Below are positions 7,586 through 16,153 of a stretch of DNA of 37,951 nucleotides, in pieces. Both the position numbers and the translations under genes were made by a program. The DNA is from Butyricicoccus sp. (lineage in GTDB: Bacteria; Bacillota; Clostridia; Oscillospirales; Oscillospiraceae): positions 1 through 37,951 of the forward strand of contig JAMPGF010000004.1 of assembly GCA_023664105.1 (NCBI GenBank). Direction: 5' to 3'. Each line of letters opens with the position of its first letter. Position 1 is the stretch's first letter. The notes beneath the pieces are model-generated. The model saw only the letters and a list, made by a program, of their open reading frames with translations. It ran no database searches and had not been told where the DNA came from.

Positions 7586-9064
7586 TCACCCGTTGAGCGC
7601 GGCGAACACGCCCTTGAGCGCGGGATACAGCATGCGGTACTGCTCATAGCGCTTTTCGTACAGCGCGGCAAGCTCCGGCTCGGGCTCCACGGTCTGGGCC
7701 GTGCGCACAAGCGCCTTACAGGCGTCCGCCACCGTGGGGTACGCCCCGCAGGCGACCATCGCCAGCATCGCGCCGCCCATTCCGGGGCCCTGCTCGGACT
7801 CCGGGATGTCGAGCGAGATATTGAGCACGTTGACGAAAATTCTCCGCCAAAGCGGGCTTTTCGCCCCGCCTCCGCAAATCTTGCTCCGGCTTATTTCAAT
7901 GCCCAGCGCCCTGGCGACCTCAATGCTGTCGCGTATGGCGAAGGCCACACCCTCGAGCACCGCAAGCAGCATATCCGCGCGGGAGCTGTCCAAGCTCAGG
8001 CCAGTGAAGGTGCCGCGGGCATTGGTGTCGTTAATGGGCGAGCGCTCACCCATGAGGTAGGGCAGGAAAAACACGCGGTTTTTCCCCAGCTTATCCTCCG
8101 AAATCTCCGCCTGCGCCCCGGCGTAATCCTCCGTGCGCAGGATATCGTCCATCAGCCACTTGTTGCAGCTGGCGGCGGAGAGCATACAGCCCATGAGGTG
8201 GTATTTCCCGTCCGCGTGGGCAAATGCGTGCAGTCCGTTGCTGGAGTCCACGCCGAAGCTCTCGCTGGAGATGAACACGGTGCCGGAGGTGCCAAGCGAG
8301 ATGTTGCACTCACCCTCGCCCACCGTCCCGGTACCCACGGCGGCGGCGGCGTTGTCCCCAGCCCCGGCGCAGACCTTCACGTTTTCCGGCAGCCCCAGCT
8401 CGCGGGCAAGCTCCGGCTTGAGGGTGCCGACGGCCTCGTAGCTTTCAAACAGACGCGGCATCTGCTCCTCGCTAACGCCGCAGATGTCCAGCATCTCCTT
8501 CGACCAGCACCTGTGCTCCACGTCCAGCAGCAGCATACCGCTGGCATCGGAGTAGTCTGTGCAGTGCACGCCGGTGAGGACATAGTTTATGTAGTCCTTG
8601 GGCAGCATTATCTTGTCAATGCGCGCGAACAGCTCCGGCTCGTTTTCCCGCAGCCAAAGAAGCTTCGGCGCGGTAAAGCCGGCGAAGGCGATATTCGCGG
8701 TGTACTTTGACAGCTTATCGCGTCCCACCGTCTCGTTGAGGTAGTCCACCTGCTTTGCGGTGCGCCCGTCGTTCCAGAGGATGGCCGGGCGGATAACATT
8801 GTCCTCAGCGTCCAGCACCACGAGCCCGTGCATCTGTCCGCCGGCGCCGATGCCAGCGACCTCGGCGGCGTCAAAGCCGCCGAGCAGCCGGGGTATGCCC
8901 TCGAGCACCGCTTTTTTCCAGTCCTCTGGGTTCTGCTGGCTCCAGCCCGGCTGGGGGAATTCCAGCGGGTATTCCAGCGAGACGATGTTTTTTATATCTC
9001 CCTGCCCGTCCATGAGCAGAAGCTTCACGGCGGAGGTACCAAGGTCGATACCAATATACAGCAT
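7586..9064 (-). CDS. xylB: Xylulokinase-like FGGY sugar kinase
   Basis: The 492-residue protein starts MLYIGIDLGTSAVKLLLMDG, the phosphate-1 motif of the ASKHA/FGGY kinases. It continues with the substrate segment GQMHGLV and ILWNDGRT, a phosphate-2/adenosine region (GAGDNAAAAVGTG), LGTSGT, and ICGGGAKSPLWRRI near the C-terminus. This pattern fits xylulokinases, which phosphorylate D-xylulose to xylulose 5-phosphate with ATP in the cytoplasm. The start is ATG 9064 after GAGGAAG; a longer frame opening at 9124 has no ribosome site and overlaps the permease. It follows the permease gene by 10 bp. Related FGGY kinases take other ketoses, so the exact sugar is inferred. Confidence 0.85.
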   Translation of the reverse strand: MLYIGIDLGTSAVKLLLMDGQGDIKNIVSLEYPLEFPQPGWSQQNPEDWKKAVLEGIPRLLGGFDAAEVAGIGAGGQMHGLVVLDAEDNVIRPAILWNDGRTAKQVDYLNETVGRDKLSKYTANIAFAGFTAPKLLWLRENEPELFARIDKIMLPKDYINYVLTGVHCTDYSDASGMLLLDVEHRCWSKEMLDICGVSEEQMPRLFESYEAVGTLKPELARELGLPENVKVCAGAGDNAAAAVGTGTVGEGECNISLGTSGTVFISSESFGVDSSNGLHAFAHADGKYHLMGCMLSAASCNKWLMDDILRTEDYAGAQAEISEDKLGKNRVFFLPYLMGERSPINDTNARGTFTGLSLDSSRADMLLAVLEGVAFAIRDSIEVARALGIEISRSKICGGGAKSPLWRRIFVNVLNISLDIPESEQGPGMGGAMLAMVACGAYPTVADACKALVRTAQTVEPEPELAALYEKRYEQYRMLYPALKGVFAALNG

Positions 9065-9074
9065 AAGCTTCCTC

Positions 9075-10253
9075 TTACTTCTTTCCGGACTTGCGGCTGG
9101 TGACCACGTCGAAGATGACGGCAATCAGCAGAACTCCGCCCTTGATAACATACTGCCAGGCGTCGCCAAGGCCCATGATAGACATGCCCATGTTGATAAC
9201 GCCCAGGAGCATAGCGCCGATGACGACGCCGCCGACGGTGCCGCTTCCGCCGTAAGCGGAGGCGCCGCCGATGAAGCAGGAGCCGATGGCGTCCATCTCA
9301 AAGGAGGTGCCGGTGGAGCCGTTGACGGAGCCGACGCGGGCGGTGCACAGCAGGCCGCACAGGCCGGCCAGCAGGCCCATGTTGGCGTAGGCGATAAAGT
9401 AGATCTTGTCGGTGTTGATACCGGAGAGCTTGGTCGCCTTCTCGTTGCCGCCGACAGCGTAGAAGTAACGGCCGAAGGCGGTCTTGGAGGTGATGAAGTT
9501 GTAGATAAGGCAGATAGCCACGACCCAGACGAGCATGACGGAGATGCCGCGGTACCGGCTGAGCATCCAGCTGTACCAGATTATCAGGGCGGCGATGATG
9601 ACGGCCTTGGCAAAATCACTCACGGCGCTGTTCTGGCGGTAGCCCTTTCTGGCCCTGTCGCGGCGGTTTTTCACGGTGCTGATAATAACCAGAACCGCGG
9701 CGATGATGCCCACGATGAGAGCCGAGAGCTTGAGGTCCCCGTCGTCAAGTCCGGGGATTTTAATGTAAGCGGTGAAGATGTTCAGGAAGGTGGGGTCCTG
9801 AACGGCGACAGTCTTGCTGTTGAGCACGAAACGGCCCAGGCCGCGGAAGATGAACATGCCGCCCAGGGTGGTGATGAAGGGCGGGATGCGCACATAGCCT
9901 ATCCAGTAGCCCTGCCACACGCCTACCAGCAGGCCGATCACAAGGCAGATAAGAATGGCGGGAATGGCCGGCAGGCCCATGTTGGAGATCATGACCGCCG
10001 CCAGGCCGCCGACGAGGCAGACCACGGAACCGACGGACAGGTCGATGTTGCCGCCGGTGAGTATGCACAGCAGCATGCCGCAGGCCATGACCAGAACGTA
10101 GCCGTTCTGAAGCAGCAGGTTGGTCATGTTCTGGGCGGAGAGCAGGACTCCCTTGGTCAGCACGGAGAACAGAGCAAATACGATCACCAGGGCAATTACC
10201 ATGGCGTATTTGGTCAAAAACTTTACCAGATTGAATTCTTTCTTCTCAGTCAT
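9075..10253 (-). CDS. Monosaccharide ABC transporter permease (XylH/MmsB-like)
   Basis: The 392-residue protein has about ten hydrophobic segments and the RbsC/XylH-family pattern GYVLVMACGMLLCILTGGNIDLS near residue 50, IPPFITTLGGMFIFRGLGR near 120, and the C-terminal GGASAYGGSGTVGGVVIGAMLLGVINMGM. It forms the membrane pore for sugar uptake with the ATPase and binding protein encoded just upstream. The size of about 390 residues, longer than RbsC, is typical of xylose or multiple-monosaccharide transporters (XylH, MmsB, GguB). The start has GGAGGG with seven bases of spacing. It lies between the ATPase (16 bp upstream) and the kinase (10 bp downstream). Confidence 0.9.
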   Translation of the reverse strand: MTEKKEFNLVKFLTKYAMVIALVIVFALFSVLTKGVLLSAQNMTNLLLQNGYVLVMACGMLLCILTGGNIDLSVGSVVCLVGGLAAVMISNMGLPAIPAILICLVIGLLVGVWQGYWIGYVRIPPFITTLGGMFIFRGLGRFVLNSKTVAVQDPTFLNIFTAYIKIPGLDDGDLKLSALIVGIIAAVLVIISTVKNRRDRARKGYRQNSAVSDFAKAVIIAALIIWYSWMLSRYRGISVMLVWVVAICLIYNFITSKTAFGRYFYAVGGNEKATKLSGINTDKIYFIAYANMGLLAGLCGLLCTARVGSVNGSTGTSFEMDAIGSCFIGGASAYGGSGTVGGVVIGAMLLGVINMGMSIMGLGDAWQYVIKGGVLLIAVIFDVVTSRKSGKK

Positions 10254-10269
10254 ATTGTTACCCTCCTTT

Positions 10270-11814
10270 TTACGCCTTTGCGGTGTCCCGGATGATGTAG
10301 CCCATGATGCTCTCCTGAGTGGCGTCCTTGGCGTCCAGCTCGGCGAGCAGGCGGCCCTCGTTCATCACGTAGATGCGGTCGCACATGCCCAGCAGCTCAG
10401 GCATCTCGGAAGAAATCATCATAACGGACTTGCCCTGGGCCACCATCTGGTTGATGAGGCAGTAGATTTCATATTTCGCGCCCACGTCGATGCCGCGGGT
10501 GGGCTCATCCATGATAAGGATATCCGGCTCGGTGAACATCCACTTGCCCAGCAGGGCCTTTTGCTGGTTGCCGCCGGACAGGTTGCCCACATCCTGCTCG
10601 ATGGTGGGGGTCTTGGTGCCCATTTCCTTTGTCATCTGCTCGGCCACGCCGACCTCCTGGTCGCGGTCAATAACCCCCACGCCCTTGCACACCTTATCCA
10701 GACGCGCAAGCGTGGTGTTGAAGCGTATCGACTCGTCAAGTATCAGGCCGTTAGTCTTGCGGTCCTCGGTGACATAGGCCAGACGGCGGTGGATGGCCTC
10801 CTGCGGGGAGCGCAGCTCGACCTTCTCCCCTCCGATGTACAGCTCGCCGCTGATGTTCGTGCCGTAGCTCCTGCCGAAGATGGACATGGCCAGCTCCGTG
10901 CGCCCCGCGCCCTGAAGGCCCGAGAAACCGACGACCTCGCCCTTGTGGATATTGAAGGAGATGTTGTCGTCCACTACCCTCTCCTGGTACAGCGGGTGGT
11001 GCACCGTCCAGTTTTTGACCTCGAGGTTTATCTCCGGCTGGACATTGTGCTCGCGGCTGGGATAGCGGTCCTCCATGGAGCGGCCGACCATGCCCTTTAT
11101 GATGCGGTCCTCGCTGAACTCATCCACGCCCTTGACCAGCGTCTCAATGGTTGAGCCGTCGCGGATAATCGTGGCCTTGTCGGCGCAGTAGATTATCTCG
11201 TTGAGCTTGTGGGTAATGATGATGGAGGTGAGGCCCTCCTTCTTGAACTCCATCAGCAGATCCAGCAGCATCTTGGCGTCCTCGTCGTTGAGCGAGGAGG
11301 TGGGTTCGTCCAAAATAAGCAGCTTGACCTTCTTGGAAAAGGCCTTGGCTATCTCAACGAGCTGCTGCTTGCCGGTGCCGATGTCCTTGACGAGGGTCTG
11401 GGCCGACTCGTTGAGCCCGACCTGGCGCATGTGGCGCTCGGCCTCGCCGTAGGTCCTGTCCCAGTCTATGTAGCCCATCTTGTTCTTTATCTCATTTCCC
11501 AGGAACATGTTCTCGCCTATGGACAGCAGGGGGATAAGCGCCAGCTCCTGGTGGATGATGACAATGCCGAGGGCCTCGCTGTCCTTCTGGGTCTTGAACT
11601 GGCACAGCTTGCCCTCGTAATAGATATCGCCGGTGTAGGTGCCGGCGGGGTAGGTGCCCGAGAGCACGTTCATCAGGGTGGATTTACCCGCCCCGTTCTC
11701 GCCGATCAGGGCGTGGATTTCCCCGGCCTCAACCTTCAGATTGACGTTATCCAAGGCCTTGACGCCGGGAAACTCCTTGGTGATTGACTTCATTTCCAAA
11801 ATCGTACTTGCCAA
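10270..11814 (-). CDS. Monosaccharide ABC transporter ATP-binding protein (two NBDs)
   Basis: The 514-residue protein has two ABC ATPase domains in tandem, as in RbsA, XylG and MmsA. The first has Walker [10 protein letters not shown] (about 38-46), signature-like [13 protein letters not shown] and Walker [12 protein letters not shown]. The second has the degenerate P-loop GLQGAGRTE typical of the family, signature LSGGNQQK and Walker [13 protein letters not shown]. It powers sugar uptake by the adjacent permease. It begins with TTG, eight bases after AAGGAGG. Between it and the upstream binding-protein gene lies a strong hairpin that probably lowers its expression relative to the binding protein. 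Confidence 0.93.
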   Translation of the reverse strand: MASTILEMKSITKEFPGVKALDNVNLKVEAGEIHALIGENGAGKSTLMNVLSGTYPAGTYTGDIYYEGKLCQFKTQKDSEALGIVIIHQELALIPLLSIGENMFLGNEIKNKMGYIDWDRTYGEAERHMRQVGLNESAQTLVKDIGTGKQQLVEIAKAFSKKVKLLILDEPTSSLNDEDAKMLLDLLMEFKKEGLTSIIITHKLNEIIYCADKATIIRDGSTIETLVKGVDEFSEDRIIKGMVGRSMEDRYPSREHNVQPEINLEVKNWTVHHPLYQERVVDDNISFNIHKGEVVGFSGLQGAGRTELAMSIFGRSYGTNISGELYIGGEKVELRSPQEAIHRRLAYVTEDRKTNGLILDESIRFNTTLARLDKVCKGVGVIDRDQEVGVAEQMTKEMGTKTPTIEQDVGNLSGGNQQKALLGKWMFTEPDILIMDEPTRGIDVGAKYEIYCLINQMVAQGKSVMMISSEMPELLGMCDRIYVMNEGRLLAELDAKDATQESIMGYIIRDTAKA

Positions 11815-11845
11815 GCGGTGTTCCTCCTTCCGAACTAAAAATAAA

Positions 11846-11873
11846 GGAGGGCGGGGCGAATGCCCCGCCCTCC
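11846..11873 (-). terminator. Intra-operon attenuating hairpin
   Basis: GGAGGGCGGGGC pairs perfectly with GCCCCGCCCTCC around a four-base loop. On the minus strand it is followed by TTTATTTTT. It stands between the binding-protein stop (11900) and the ATPase start (11814), the usual position of a partial terminator or RNA-stabilising stem that gives excess binding protein. Confidence 0.8.
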
Positions 11874-11899
11874 GGTTATGCTATGAGGGATTTGCCAAA

Positions 11900-13108
11900 T
11901 CAGCCGTTGGTGGGCTTGAGATAGCCGTCGTCGCCCACGGTGTAGTAGCCGGGAGTGACCAGCTTGGCCTCCATGTTGTCAGCGGTGACAACATCGGGAA
12001 CCAGCAGGAAGGACGGGCACTTGTTGCCGGCGGAGGTCTCATAGGACTCTGTGTCGTAGGCGCAGTCGAAGCCCCAGCCGGAGGCGGAGATCAGGCTCTC
12101 GCCGATGTCGGCACCGTCAAGGATGGCCTTGGCCAGGTCAAGGGTGACGACGGCCTCGTTGGCCACGGCCTTGTAAACGGTCATGGACTGGATGCCGTCC
12201 TTGATGTTGCGCAGGTTGGCCTCGTCGCCGTCCTGGCCGGTGGTGATGACGGTGTTGCCGCCGGTATAGTCAGCAGTAATAGCCTGGGTCACGCCCATGG
12301 AGGTGGAGTCATTGGAGCACAGCCAGGCATCCAGCGTAGTGCCGTCGGAGTAGTAGGAGGCCAGGACGGTCTGGGCGCGGTCGAGCGCCACATCGGTCTG
12401 CCACTGGTCGGTAGCGACCTGCTCGAACTTGGTCTGGCCGGAGGGGACGATGACCTTGCCGCTGTCTATGTAGGGCTTGATAACGTCCATGGCGCCGTTG
12501 AAGAAGTAGCCGGCGTTGTTGTCAGCGGGGTCGCCCGCGGTGAACTCCATGTTGAAGGGGCCGGCGGCGTTGTCCAGATCCAGCGCGTCGCGCACGAACT
12601 CGCCCTGGAGCTTGCCGACGGTGTAGTTGTCGAAGGAGACGTAGTAGGAGGTGTTGTCGTTCATGATCAGGCGGTCATAGGCGATGACAGGGACGCCCTG
12701 GGAGCCCGCGTCATTCATGACGGTGTTCAGTCCGGCGCCGTCGATGGCGGCGATGATGAGCAGATCCACGCCCTGGGAGAGCATGTTCTGGATGTCGTTG
12801 ACCTGCTGCTCGTTCTTGTTGTCGGAATAGGTCACGATGGTGTTGTAGCCGGCGGCCTTGAACTGCTCGTCAAGGTAAGCGCCGTCGCGGTTCCAGCGCT
12901 CGAGGGACTTGGTGGGCATCGCGATGCCGACGGTCTTGGCGCCGTCAGCGGGGGTGGAGCTGTTGTCAGCCGGTGCGGCGGAAGAGCTGTTGTCCGCGGG
13001 CGCGGTGGAAGAGCTGTTGTCAGCCGGGGTGGTGCTGCTGCTGTCGCCGCATGCGGCAAGGCACAGGCACATGCAAAGCGCGAGGATCAGTGCAAGGACT
13101 TTTTTCAT
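11900..13108 (-). CDS. Sugar-binding lipoprotein of the ABC transporter (ChvE/XylF-like)
   Basis: The 402-residue precursor starts with a lipoprotein signal (MKKVLALILALCMCLCLAAC, Cys20 as lipid anchor). A low-complexity linker of about 35 residues follows, built from repeats of S-S-S-T/A-x-P-A-D-N. The mature part (from about 58) is a periplasmic-binding type 1 fold: KTVGIAMPTKSLERWNRDG, LLIIAAIDGAGLN, VPVIAYDRLIMN, NNAGYFFNGAMDVI and TGQDGDEANLRNIKDG, close to xylose or multiple-sugar binding proteins. It captures sugar outside the membrane. It is the first gene of the operon, behind a sigma-A promoter and a 20-bp palindrome, and probably repressed by the divergent ROK protein. Confidence 0.92.
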   Translation of the reverse strand: MKKVLALILALCMCLCLAACGDSSSTTPADNSSSTAPADNSSSAAPADNSSTPADGAKTVGIAMPTKSLERWNRDGAYLDEQFKAAGYNTIVTYSDNKNEQQVNDIQNMLSQGVDLLIIAAIDGAGLNTVMNDAGSQGVPVIAYDRLIMNDNTSYYVSFDNYTVGKLQGEFVRDALDLDNAAGPFNMEFTAGDPADNNAGYFFNGAMDVIKPYIDSGKVIVPSGQTKFEQVATDQWQTDVALDRAQTVLASYYSDGTTLDAWLCSNDSTSMGVTQAITADYTGGNTVITTGQDGDEANLRNIKDGIQSMTVYKAVANEAVVTLDLAKAILDGADIGESLISASGWGFDCAYDTESYETSAGNKCPSFLLVPDVVTADNMEAKLVTPGYYTVGDDGYLKPTNG

Positions 13109-13136
13109 TTTTCCAATTCCTCCTTAAAGGTTTTTT

Positions 13137-13160
13137 ATTTCCCCCGTTTTCGGGGGAAAT
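13137..13160. promoter_or_regulatory. Hairpin in the leader of the sugar operon
   Basis: ATTTCCCCCG pairs with CGGGGGAAAT around TTTT. It directly abuts the 20-bp palindrome and lies in the untranslated leader ahead of the binding-protein ribosome site. There is no U tract after it, so a 5'-stabilising stem is more likely than a terminator. Confidence 0.6.
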
Positions 13161-13180
13161 AAAACGAGAGCTCTCGTTTT
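13161..13180. promoter_or_regulatory. Probable ROK repressor operator (perfect 20-bp palindrome)
   Basis: AAAACGAGAGCTCTCGTTTT is a perfect inverted repeat. It begins eight bases downstream of the -10 box (13188-13193) of the minus-strand sugar operon, covering the expected transcription start. A divergent ROK-family repressor gene starts at 13447, so this is the natural candidate for its operator. Binding is inferred. Confidence 0.75.
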
Positions 13181-13187
13181 CGCTTTT

Positions 13188-13216
13188 ATTTTATAAAGGT
13201 ACTTCACAAATGTCAA
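13188..13216 (-). promoter_or_regulatory. Sigma-A promoter of the sugar operon
   Basis: Minus strand: consensus TTGACA (13211-13216), 17-bp spacer, TAAAAT (13188-13193). Start is expected near 13181, at the edge of the palindromic operator. The leader is about 70 bases to ATG 13108. Confidence 0.85.
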
Positions 13217-13373
13217 TACCCTTTTTTCTTCTCGCGGACTTTTTGATGGTTTTGAACTGTTTTATATACCTTGATTTGTATATTATGTCAGGCCGCCTTG
13301 TTGTTTTTTGTAAAGTCTGTTGACTTATTATTGTTGCATCCTACAGTTTTTCCCCCTTTGGGGATGTTGTTTC

Positions 13374-13402
13374 TTGTTTTGGGCGCTTATGTTTGGTATA
13401 AT
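13374..13402 (+). promoter_or_regulatory. Sigma-A promoter of the ROK repressor gene
   Basis: TTGTTT (13374-13379), 17-bp spacer, consensus TATAAT (13397-13402), then AAGGAGG at 13432-13438 before ATG 13447. The divergent region 13109-13446 otherwise holds the sugar-operon promoter, operator and leader hairpin; I see nothing else in 13217-13373. Confidence 0.75.
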
Positions 13403-13446
13403 AGGTTTAGCCAAGCGCGAAAAAAACGGCGAAGGAGGTGCTCGGC

Positions 13447-14574
13447 ATGGCGGCGGATAATGTGAAAAGCTCGGTCGCGGGCAGAATTTACAGCTTCCTC
13501 TATCATTCCACAGGCTTCTGCTCGCGCCAGACCCTGGCGCGCGAGCTGGGGCTGAGCATGCCCACCGTTTACCAGAACCTGTCGAAGCTCATGGAGCTTG
13601 GGCTGGTCTGCGAGAGCGGCGAGCAGCTTTCCACCGGCGGGCGCAAGGTCAGCGGCCTGTCCGTCACCGCGAACGCGCGCACTGCCGTGGGCGTGTCGGT
13701 CACGGATAACCACCTGCGCCTTGTCGCGTCCGATTTGCTGCTGGGCGAGCTGGCCTACCGTGAGCTTCCCGTCCAGGCCGGAGTTTTTTCCTCCGGCGCC
13801 GGAAAGCTCCTTGCCGAAGCGTTGGAGAGCTTTCTTGACGGCAACGGCATCGACCGCTCCCGGCTGCTGGGCGTGGGTATCGCCATTCCCGCCGTGATGT
13901 CTCCGGACGCCCAGCGTATAACCGCCGCGCCCACTCTGCACCTGCGCGACATCTCCCTCGACGAGCTGACGGAGCATATCCCCTACCCCACATACATCGA
14001 AAACGACGCCACCTGCAGCGGCTACGCCGAGTGGTTCGTGCGCAGCCGCCCCGGTGACATGGCCTACCTCTCCCTTGAAAACGGCGTCGGCGGGGCCATA
14101 CTTCTCGGGGGCCGCCCCTATTCCGGCGACAACCGCCGCAGCGCCGAGTTCGGGCACATGTGCGTCGAGCCCGGCGGCCTTACCTGCACCTGCGGCAGGC
14201 AGGGCTGTCTTGAGTCGTACTGCTCCCCGCGCCGGATACAGAGCGTTTTCGGCGTCACGCTGGAGGACTTTTTCTCCGTTCTTGAGCAGCGCGGCCCCGG
14301 ATATCAGGAATACTCCGCGCTGTGGGAGAACATGCTCAGGCACCTGGCCATCGGCGTGCACAACATACGCATGGCCCTCGACTGCGACGTTGTCCTGGGC
14401 GGGCGGATGCGCGAGTTCCTTCCCCCCTATCTCCCCCGGCTGAAGGAATATGCCGCCGGAATCGACCCCTTCAACCCGGACGCGGAGTACCTGCACCTGA
14501 GCGCCCTGCGCCGCCACGCCGTCCCGCTGGGCGTGGCATTGCACTTTGTGGTGGATTTTATAAATCAGATTTAA
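13447..14574 (+). CDS. ROK-family transcriptional repressor
   Basis: The 375-residue protein has a winged-helix N-terminus (SRQTLARELGLSMPTVYQNLSKLMELGLV, about 26-54) followed by GGRK and a ROK sugar-kinase-like domain. The ROK zinc motif is visible: His237 in EFGHM and C-x-C-G-R-Q-G-C at 247-254. LGVGIAIPAV and IENDATCSGYAEW match the ROK sugar-binding site. It should bind an operator upstream of the divergent sugar operon and release it when a sugar or sugar phosphate is bound. ATG 13447 is chosen for its spacing from AAGGAGG; an in-frame GTG at 13438 overlaps that site. Confidence 0.9.
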   Translation: MAADNVKSSVAGRIYSFLYHSTGFCSRQTLARELGLSMPTVYQNLSKLMELGLVCESGEQLSTGGRKVSGLSVTANARTAVGVSVTDNHLRLVASDLLLGELAYRELPVQAGVFSSGAGKLLAEALESFLDGNGIDRSRLLGVGIAIPAVMSPDAQRITAAPTLHLRDISLDELTEHIPYPTYIENDATCSGYAEWFVRSRPGDMAYLSLENGVGGAILLGGRPYSGDNRRSAEFGHMCVEPGGLTCTCGRQGCLESYCSPRRIQSVFGVTLEDFFSVLEQRGPGYQEYSALWENMLRHLAIGVHNIRMALDCDVVLGGRMREFLPPYLPRLKEYAAGIDPFNPDAEYLHLSALRRHAVPLGVALHFVVDFINQI

Positions 14575-14580
14575 GGATTC

Positions 14581-14614
14581 AGCCTCCGCTCACAGCTGAG
14601 CGGAGGCTTTGTTT
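14581..14614. terminator. Convergent terminator between ROK and radical SAM genes
   Basis: AGCCTCCGCTCA pairs perfectly with TGAGCGGAGGCT around CAGC, followed by TTGTTTTA on the plus strand. It lies 6 bp after the ROK stop and also just beyond the stop of the minus-strand radical SAM gene, so it can serve both. Confidence 0.85.
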
Positions 14615-15549
14615 TACAAATGCTTCAAATTCCCCCTGTACCGCTGCAGCTCCTCCTCGCTAAAGCTGCTGACGGCGCCGTCCAAAGTATTGAGCATCTC
14701 CTGCCGCTCCCGCGGCAGCTCTCCCTCCACGAGCACGGCGTTGGACGCGCCGAGGGTGGCGAAATGCACCGGTATTTCCAGCAGCTCGATCAGCGTTCTT
14801 ATCTCCGCCAATTTTTCCAGCTCCCCCGCCTCAACCCAGCGTCCCGCGCGCACCTCGCCGTACAGCGCCGAGTTCGGGTACAGCGTTAGCATGGACGAGC
14901 CGATTATCTTCGGCTTGGTCTGATTGAACACCCGCGCGCTTTCCTTCGCGCCGGTCTGTCCGCGCCCCGCGCCGGAGATTCCGGCAAGGTACGTAAAATT
15001 GTAGGAGATGCCCGCCCCGTCCAGCCGCCGCGCCTGGCGTACGATCTCCTGGGCGGCGTAGCCCTTGTTCATAAAGCTCAGCGCCGCGTTGTCGCCCGTC
15101 TCCGCGCCTATGGTCAGTCCGTCGTACCCCATCGCGCGCAGCCGGGGCAGCTGCGCGTCCGTTTTAGCTCCCACATCCGTGACGCGGGCGAAGCAGCCGA
15201 TGCTCTCAACTTGCGGAAGATACCGCCGTACCAGTTGTGCAATGTCCTCCAAACGCTCAAAGCTCAGCACAAAAGGATTTGCCCCTGTCAGGAAAACCCT
15301 TCGCGGCGGCCGCGGCCTCTCAAGCCCCTGAAGCCTTGCGCCGAGCATGGCCCTCGGGTCGTTCACGAGCATCTGGAGATCGCGCAGATCGTCCTCAATT
15401 TCCCCCCGCGGCGAGGCGCGGAAGCGGAAGGGCAAATCGTCGTACAGCGTGCAGAATTTGCAGCCGTGGTGCGTACAGCCCGCCGTGGCCTGAAGCAGCA
15501 GTGAGCCCGCCTCATAGGGCGGCCGCCAGATTGTTCCCGTAAAATGCAT
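14614..15549 (-). CDS. Radical SAM protein
   Basis: The 311-residue protein has a C-x4-C-x2-C cluster motif (GCTHHGCKFC, Cys25, Cys30, Cys33), the spacing seen in a group of Elp3/COG1032-like radical SAM proteins, which would hold the 4Fe-4S cluster for S-adenosylmethionine cleavage. The barrel follows: VFLTGANPFVL, IGCFARVTDV, LTIGAETGDN and FTYLAGISG. The C-terminal tail has no obvious extra cluster. The substrate is unknown. The start has AAGGAGCTGATCCC ahead of ATG. It is transcribed alone, divergent from an HxlR regulator gene, which may indicate control by that regulator. Confidence 0.85.
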   Translation of the reverse strand: MHFTGTIWRPPYEAGSLLLQATAGCTHHGCKFCTLYDDLPFRFRASPRGEIEDDLRDLQMLVNDPRAMLGARLQGLERPRPPRRVFLTGANPFVLSFERLEDIAQLVRRYLPQVESIGCFARVTDVGAKTDAQLPRLRAMGYDGLTIGAETGDNAALSFMNKGYAAQEIVRQARRLDGAGISYNFTYLAGISGAGRGQTGAKESARVFNQTKPKIIGSSMLTLYPNSALYGEVRAGRWVEAGELEKLAEIRTLIELLEIPVHFATLGASNAVLVEGELPRERQEMLNTLDGAVSSFSEEELQRYRGNLKHL

Positions 15550-15658
15550 GGGATCAGCTCCTTTCTTTTGGCCATAATAGCGCGCGCGGCAAGGCGGCGC
15601 AAGTACGGTCTTTTTTAGTAGACAGTACCTTTTTTAATACTGTTTTCAAATGGAGGCG

Positions 15659-15687
15659 TTGATTTTCCTGACAATCCGGTATATAAT
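15659..15687 (+). promoter_or_regulatory. Sigma-A promoter of the HxlR gene
   Basis: TTGATT (15659-15664), 17-bp spacer, consensus TATAAT (15682-15687). The start would be near 15694, so the in-frame ATG at 15650 is not translated from it. Just upstream, TTTTTTAGTA (15611) and TTTTTTAATA (15630) repeat at 19-bp distance and may be regulator sites for the divergent pair. Confidence 0.75.
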
Positions 15688-15712
15688 CCCTTCAGAGGGG
15701 AGTGAGGCGCAG

Positions 15713-16108
15713 GTGGCGCAGAATAAATTCCAGACTGAGGAGGCGGCAGCCCGCTGCGTGCCAATGAGCGCGCTTCAGTCCGTGCTTGCGGGCAAGTGGA
15801 AGATACTCATTTTGTGGTACGTCTCGTTTTATAAGGTCCAGCGCTTCGGCCAGCTCCTTCGCCGGCTCGATGGCGTGACTCACTCCACCCTCACCCGGCA
15901 GCTCCGCGAGCTGGAGAGCGACGGGTTCCTGAAACGCACCGTGTACGGCGAGGTGCCGCCCCGGGTGGAATATACTCTCACGCCCCTTGGCGAGAGCTTC
16001 ACGCCGCTCCTGACGCAGATGCTGACATGGAGCGAGCAGAACCTATGCCCGCCGGACTACGTCAATCCTTACTCCGGCGCTGAAAGAGAGCCGATAAGGG
16101 GAATTTGA
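15713..16108 (+). CDS. HxlR-family transcriptional regulator
   Basis: The protein of about 131 residues is a winged-helix HxlR/YodB type: a Cys near the N-terminus (ARCVPM), GKWKILILWYV, RFGQLLRRLDGVTHSTLTRQLRELESDGFLKRTVY, and PPRVEYTLTPLGESFTPLL. In related proteins the N-terminal Cys senses electrophiles or oxidants, so redox control is possible here. The start is taken as GTG 15713, downstream of AGGGGAGTGAGG, because the promoter at 15659-15687 lies after the only upstream ATG (15650). Divergent to the radical SAM gene, which is a plausible target. Confidence 0.85.
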   Translation: MAQNKFQTEEAAARCVPMSALQSVLAGKWKILILWYVSFYKVQRFGQLLRRLDGVTHSTLTRQLRELESDGFLKRTVYGEVPPRVEYTLTPLGESFTPLLTQMLTWSEQNLCPPDYVNPYSGAEREPIRGI

Positions 16109-16153
16109 AAATGTCAAAAAAGCTTATGCTTCGCCTGAATGGAGGATACGCCC

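Noticed and set aside
8760-10295. Plus-strand open frame of about 510 codons opposite the permease and kinase genes
   Set aside because: Asp/Gly/His-rich nonsense composition; the minus strand encodes clear ABC permease and kinase motifs.
11654-13162. Plus-strand open frame of about 500 codons opposite the sugar-binding protein
   Set aside because: Mirrors the codons of the lipoprotein gene; Gly/Val-rich with no domain and no promoter.
15650-15712. Longer N-terminus of the HxlR regulator from ATG 15650
   Set aside because: A consensus promoter (15659-15687) lies after this ATG, so it would not be in the transcript.
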